Shown: positions 9,518-12,586 of the stretch, in pieces
Layout: each line of letters starts with the position of its first letter
Position numbering within the stretch: the first letter of the stretch is position 1
DNA from: JAJFUE01 sp039683515
Lineage (GTDB): Bacteria; Sumerlaeota; Sumerlaeia; MVZB01
Assembly: GCA_039683515.1 (NCBI GenBank)
Contig: JBDKRG010000005.1
Location: 1-12,586, forward strand
Reading direction: 5' to 3'
DNA: 12,586 bases
Translations under genes and position numbers: made by a program
Notes under the pieces: model-generated
Seen by the model: the letters and a program-made list of their open reading frames with translations, nothing else
Told to the model about the DNA's origin: nothing
Database searches by the model: none

Positions 9518-10978
9518 TCAACGGGCGGCGGCGCGCCAGTGGCGGACGCGGGTCTTGACGAACCGGCGGTCTTCAACCTCGGAGTAGCGGGCGGCGGACC
9601 ATTCATGCGTCACCTTGACGATCGGGCTTTTCTCCTCCTTGTAAAGGATCAACCAGAAGCCGGGGGCGCCGTGGACGTAGCGGTTGAGCTGGGATTTCAG
9701 CGCCTCGGGGTCCAACTCATCGCGCGAGAAGCCCTGCGGGACGACGCCGAGCCGGTAATATTCCGCCATCAGCGCGCTGTTCGTGTCCTTGCAGAACAGG
9801 ACCGGCTCGTCGGGGGCGCGGCGCTCGGCGACGTAACGGACCGCGTGGCGGACCTGCTCGCCGGGGCTCCACAGCCAGGCGGCGGCGTTGATCGCCAGGA
9901 TGAGCGCAACGAGGCCGCCGGCGCCGATTTGCAAACGGCCGCGGATGGAGCCGACCGCGCAGCCCATCAGCAGGCACGCCCCTCCGAGGCCGGGGGCGAA
10001 GTAGCGGGGCTCGACGACGTCCGCCTGGAACGACGAAACGACCAGCATCACGAACAGGATCGAGAACGCCCAGGCGGCCGACAGCGCGGCCAGCGGCGCG
10101 CACCGCGGGACATCGGCGCCGGGGGCTTGCCGGCGCGAGGCGCGCCATGCAAAGAACAACAGGGCGAGGACGAGCAGGATGAAAATGTTCTTGCTCCCCT
10201 TCCAGAACTCGAACCGCTCGGCGCCCCAGAAAACATCGAGCGTGCCGTCGCGGAAAAGGGAGAGATCGAGGCCGTGCGATTTGCCGGTGGCGGCCTTCTC
10301 CACGTGATGGGCGGCGTGGGAGCCGAGCCAGAAATACGCGGCGGCGATCGACACGGCCAGGATCAGGATCGAGACGATCCAGCCGGCGCGCCAGTTGCGC
10401 GAGCGCAGCATCCAGAGGGCGGTCACGAGGGCCTGGCCGGCGAAGATGAACAGGTAGGTGGCGTGGCTGACCAGGCCGAGGAGGCTCCAGAAAACGAAGA
10501 GGCCCCACCAGTGCGCGCGGGATCCGTTCAAGGCCCTGATCAACGCGTGCAGCGCGGCGGCGGCGGCGAGCATCACGAGGCCGTAGGGGCGGGCTTCCTG
10601 CGCGGCCCAGACGGCGCGGGCGTTGAGCAGGTAGAAAATCGAGGCCCACCACGCGGCGGGCTCGCCCCACGCGCCTCGGGCGGCGAAGAAGATGAACGGG
10701 ATGGCGGCCACGACGCAGATGAGGGACGGAAGGCGCAGGGCGAATTCGGTGTCGCCGAAGATCGCCGTCCAGTATTTCAGCAGGACGAAATACGTCGGGA
10801 AGTGGCCGTAGCTGAGGCGCTCGCGGAGAAGATCCGCCAGCGGGAGTCGGATCGAAAACAGGGTGCGGAATTCATCGGTCCAGAGGCTGCGGTAGTCGAT
10901 GTGGAACAGACGCAGCGCGGCGGCAAGGACCAGAAGAAGCGCCAGGAGGGGGAAGATGGGAAACCGCCGCGACGACAT
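9518..10978 (-). CDS. GT39/ArnT-like membrane glycosyltransferase
   Basis: The product is 486 residues from the ATG at 10978, which has AAAGG seven bases upstream. The frame stays open back to 11158, but that extension is Pro/Ser-rich, crosses the promoter and is not typical. About nine hydrophobic segments follow the short basic start (MSSRRFPIF). After the first helix comes SLWTDEFRT, with the acidic pair Asp35-Glu36 typical of the first periplasmic loop of dolichyl/undecaprenyl-phosphate mannosyltransferase relatives. HFPTYFVLLKYW (about 59-70), RLPS and QEARPYGL (127-134) are further family signatures. The C-terminal 115 residues are soluble and probably periplasmic. These enzymes move a sugar from a polyprenyl-phosphate donor to protein, lipid A or another acceptor; the acceptor here is unknown. 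It has its own promoter and lies between pilT and the C10 peptidase gene on the same strand. Confidence 0.85.
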   Translation of the reverse strand: MSSRRFPIFPLLALLLVLAAALRLFHIDYRSLWTDEFRTLFSIRLPLADLLRERLSYGHFPTYFVLLKYWTAIFGDTEFALRLPSLICVVAAIPFIFFAARGAWGEPAAWWASIFYLLNARAVWAAQEARPYGLVMLAAAAALHALIRALNGSRAHWWGLFVFWSLLGLVSHATYLFIFAGQALVTALWMLRSRNWRAGWIVSILILAVSIAAAYFWLGSHAAHHVEKAATGKSHGLDLSLFRDGTLDVFWGAERFEFWKGSKNIFILLVLALLFFAWRASRRQAPGADVPRCAPLAALSAAWAFSILFVMLVVSSFQADVVEPRYFAPGLGGACLLMGCAVGSIRGRLQIGAGGLVALILAINAAAWLWSPGEQVRHAVRYVAERRAPDEPVLFCKDTNSALMAEYYRLGVVPQGFSRDELDPEALKSQLNRYVHGAPGFWLILYKEEKSPIVKVTHEWSAARYSEVEDRRFVKTRVRHWRAAAR

Positions 10979-10999
10979 GCAAGGGCCTTTGAAACAAAT

Positions 11000-11033
11000 G
11001 GCTGAAGCCGGGGATGGCGAAGCCGGCTGAAGC
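11000..11033. repeat. Direct repeat GGCTGAAGC in the glycosyltransferase leader
   Basis: GGCTGAAGC occurs at 11000-11008 and 11025-11033, separated by a GC-rich stretch containing the palindrome AGCCGGCT. The pair lies in the presumed untranslated leader of the glycosyltransferase mRNA, where it could fold. No known riboswitch is recognised. Confidence 0.4.
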
Positions 11034-11042
11034 GGGCAAGGC

Positions 11043-11070
11043 ATTATAGGAAATGGGGCGGGTGAATCAA
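11043..11070 (-). promoter_or_regulatory. Promoter of the GT39-like glycosyltransferase gene
   Basis: On the - strand a perfect TATAAT lies at 11043-11048 and TTGATT at 11065-11070, with a 16-base spacer. Transcription would begin near 11036 and leave a leader of about 58 bases before the ATG at 10978. This argues against a start farther upstream at 11158. Confidence 0.55.
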
Positions 11071-11102
11071 AGGACCAAAAGGACGCAAGGGACGAAAGGA
11101 CC
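11069..11102. repeat. AAAGGAC-type octamer/nonamer repeat, about 4 copies
   Basis: AAAGGACC, AAAAGGACG, CAAGGGACG and AAAGGACC follow each other at a period of eight to nine. The repeat starts at the -35 region of the glycosyltransferase promoter. The copies are diverged, so the array is older or less constrained than the hexamer array at 7205. Confidence 0.75.
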
Positions 11103-11124
11103 TGAAGAAGGGGCGAAGTTGGGG

Positions 11125-11172
11125 ACACGGACCCACACAGACCCGCACGGACTTGCACGGACGAACACGGAC
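11125..11172. repeat. Decamer tandem repeat (ACACGGACCC-type), about 4.8 copies
   Basis: Units ACACGGACCC, ACACAGACCC, GCACGGACTT, GCACGGACGA and ACACGGAC follow at an exact period of ten. The core CACGGAC is retained while the last two or three bases vary. The ten-base period places each core on the same face of the helix. Confidence 0.9.
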
Positions 11173-11175
11173 AAT

Positions 11176-11235
11176 AAAGAGCCGATCAGGAGATCGGCGT
11201 TCCCGAAAGAGCCGATCGGGAGATCGGCGTTCCCG
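11176..11235 (-). terminator. Two 30-bp tandem hairpin repeats downstream of pilT, terminator-like
   Basis: Units 11176-11205 and 11206-11235 differ at a single base (A11188 versus G11218). Each holds a 7-bp stem, GCCGATC and GATCGGC, with a four-base loop (11181-11198 and 11211-11228). Read on the - strand, each stem is followed by TCTTT, and the distal one by TCTTTATTG. They lie 44 bases past the pilT stop, so they may act as tandem intrinsic terminators. The T-tracts are short, so a dispersed palindromic repeat is an alternative. Confidence 0.6.
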
Positions 11236-11278
11236 GGCGCCTGCGCTCGATTGCGACAAGGTGAATGATACGGCGTCA

Positions 11279-12325
11279 TTACACCTGATCGAAGTTGTCG
11301 GGGAAGCGGGCCTTGGAGACCGCCATGTCGTAGGTGATCAGGCCGCGCTGGTAGAGCTGCTTGAGCGACTTGTCCATGCTCATCATGCCGACGTCCTGCG
11401 AGGTCTGGATCGTGCTCATGAGCTGCTCGGTCTTGTTGGTGCGCAGGATCTTGCGGACGGCCAGCGTGGCGACGAGGATCTCGGTCGCCAGGACGCGCCC
11501 CTTGCCGCCGGTGATCGGCAGGAGCTGCTGGGCGACGATCCCCTGGATCGTGTTGGCGAACTGCAGGCGCACCTGGTTCTGCTGGTGCGGCGGGAAGACG
11601 TCGATGATGCGGTCGACGGTCTGGACGACGTCGGGGGTGTGGATCGTGGCCAGGACGAGGTGGCCGGTTTCGGCGGCGGTCAGGGCGGTGGCGATGGTCT
11701 CGAGGTCGCGCATCTCGCCGACGACGATGACGTCGGGGTCCTGGCGCAGGCTGTGGCGCAGGGCCTCGGCGAAGCTCTTGGTGTCGAGGCCGACTTCGCG
11801 CTGCTTGATGACGCAGTTCTTGTTGCGGAAGATGAACTCGATCGGGTCCTCGATCGTGATGATCATGCACTGGCGCTCGTTGTTGATCTGGTCGACCATG
11901 GCGGCGAGCGTCGTGGACTTGCCCGAGCCGGTCGGGCCGGTCAGGAGAATCAGGCCCTGGTCGCGGCGGGCGAGCTCCTCGACGATCGGCGGGAGGCCGA
12001 GCTGGCGCAGGGTGCGGATCTTATCGTTGACGACGCGGAAGGCGGCCTCGATCGCGCCGCGCTGGCGGTGGACGTTGGCGCGGAACCGGCCGACGTCGCG
12101 GACGGCGGCGGAGAAGTCGAGTTCCCAGTCGCGCGCGAACCGCTGGCGCTGGTCGTCGTTCAGAAGGCCGACGATCATCGGGGCGATTTCCTGGGCGCCG
12201 AGGGCGGGGTGGTTCATCGCCTGCAGGGCGCCGTTGACGCGCATCATCGGGGGCGAGTTGGAAACCAGGTGAAGATCCGAAGCGCCGGCCTTGACGGCTT
12301 CGACCATCAGTTCGCGAATGTCCAT
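11279..12325 (-). CDS. pilT: Type IV pilus retraction ATPase, PilT family
   Basis: The product is 348 residues, normal length for PilT. It is a hexameric cytoplasmic ATPase at the base of the type IV pilus that depolymerises pilin and drives retraction and twitching. The N-terminal PAS-like domain includes ASDLHLVSNSPPMMRVNG (15-32). The motor has Walker A GPTGSGKST (130-138), the Asp box ITIEDPIE (156-163), Walker B DVIVVGEMRD (198-207) and the His box HLVLATIHT (222-230). The C-terminus reads QLMSTIQTSQDVGMMSMDKS and ends near KARFPDNF, as in PilT. The retraction motif AIRNLIRE of well-studied PilT proteins is AVRKILRT (289-296) here. The ATG at 12325 has AAAGG six bases upstream. Upstream is a 30-bp repeat array with no visible promoter; downstream are twin hairpins. 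No other pilus gene is in the window. PilU or another paralogue is the main alternative. Confidence 0.93.
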   Translation of the reverse strand: MDIRELMVEAVKAGASDLHLVSNSPPMMRVNGALQAMNHPALGAQEIAPMIVGLLNDDQRQRFARDWELDFSAAVRDVGRFRANVHRQRGAIEAAFRVVNDKIRTLRQLGLPPIVEELARRDQGLILLTGPTGSGKSTTLAAMVDQINNERQCMIITIEDPIEFIFRNKNCVIKQREVGLDTKSFAEALRHSLRQDPDVIVVGEMRDLETIATALTAAETGHLVLATIHTPDVVQTVDRIIDVFPPHQQNQVRLQFANTIQGIVAQQLLPITGGKGRVLATEILVATLAVRKILRTNKTEQLMSTIQTSQDVGMMSMDKSLKQLYQRGLITYDMAVSKARFPDNFDQV

Positions 12326-12342
12326 GGGTTGCCTTTCGTTTA

Positions 12343-12586
12343 GGTCCCTCGCTTACGCTCGGGCTACTGCTTGGTCCCTCGCTTACGCTCGGGCTACTGC
12401 TTGGTCCCTCGCTTACGCTCGGGCTACTGCTCGGTCCCTCGCTTACGCTCGGGCTACTGCTTGGTCCCTCGCTTACGCTCGGGCTACTGCTTGGTCCCTC
12501 GCTTACGCTCGGGCTACTGCTTGGTCCCTCGCTTACGCTCGGGCTACTGCTTGGTCCCTCGCTTACGCTCGGGCTACTGCTCGGTC
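12343..12586. repeat. 30-bp tandem repeat array upstream of pilT, at least 8 copies
   Basis: Each unit begins GGTCCCTCGCTTACGC and ends TCGGGCTACTGCTT or TCGGGCTACTGCTC. Eight full units run from 12343 to 12582, and the ninth is cut by the window end. The only variation is the last base: T in units 1, 2 and 4-7, C in units 3 and 8. There are no unique spacers, so it is not CRISPR. The array ends 17 bases before the pilT start and lies next to its ribosome site. Near-identity implies recent expansion or active homogenisation. Confidence 0.97.

Noticed and set aside
10979..11158. N-terminal 60-residue extension of the glycosyltransferase
   Set aside because: It overlaps a good TATAAT promoter and repeats, is Pro/Ser-rich, and the ATG at 10978 has a proper ribosome site followed by a normal first membrane helix.
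12343..12586. CRISPR array
   Set aside because: The 30-bp units are directly contiguous with no unique spacers, and no cas gene is near.
12343..12586. Protein with ten-residue repeats
   Set aside because: Because the period is divisible by three, all three + frames and one - frame (repeating SSSPSVSEGP) stay open. No start codon with a ribosome site is visible, and the array extends out of the window, so openness alone is not evidence of coding.

Overview
The window is GC-rich bacterial chromosome with six confidently coding genes. Three lie on the + strand (DUF4129-type membrane protein, SGNH hydrolase, Mfd) and three on the - strand (PilT-type ATPase, GT39-like glycosyltransferase, C10 cysteine peptidase). 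The two blocks converge on a roughly 500-bp non-coding stretch at 6789-7289. Type IV pilus retraction, Sec-type export and lipid-linked-sugar glycosyl transfer suggest a Gram-negative-type envelope. The mix of a secreted C10 peptidase with a BACON-like tail, SGNH surface-sugar enzymes and intergenic word-like repeats resembles environmental Planctomycetota, other PVC, or neighbouring candidate phyla. This placement is inference from style; no rRNA or single-copy taxonomic marker other than mfd is present.

Layout: 1-262 is a leader with a heptamer repeat, a decamer repeat and an 8-bp hairpin just before gene 1. 263-1501 encodes a multi-pass membrane protein ending in a DUF4129-like domain. 1502-1696 is a spacer with a hairpin and a weak candidate promoter. 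1697-3256 encodes a membrane-anchored SGNH/GDSL hydrolase with an extra C-terminal beta-rich domain. It is followed within about 85 bp by mfd (about 3342-6788), probably in the same transcript. 6789-7289 holds no convincing gene but at least five different short repeats and hairpins. 7290-9365 (-) encodes a secreted streptopain-like protease with an AT-rich promoter region. 9518-10978 (-) encodes a GT39-like transferase with a TATAAT promoter at 11043-11070. 11279-12325 (-) is pilT. It is flanked downstream by two 30-bp terminator-like hairpin repeats and upstream by at least eight perfect or near-perfect copies of another 30-bp repeat running off the window.

The genes do not form one pathway. 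Mfd couples DNA repair to stalled transcription; PilT powers pilus retraction; the GT39-like enzyme and SGNH protein probably act on envelope glycans; the C10 protease is exported. No defence system, mobile element, CRISPR array or RNA gene was recognised. The most unusual feature is the set of unrelated short-period repeat families (periods of about 3, 6, 7, 8, 9, 10 and 30 bp) in the gaps between genes and absent from the coding regions. I could not assign them a function.
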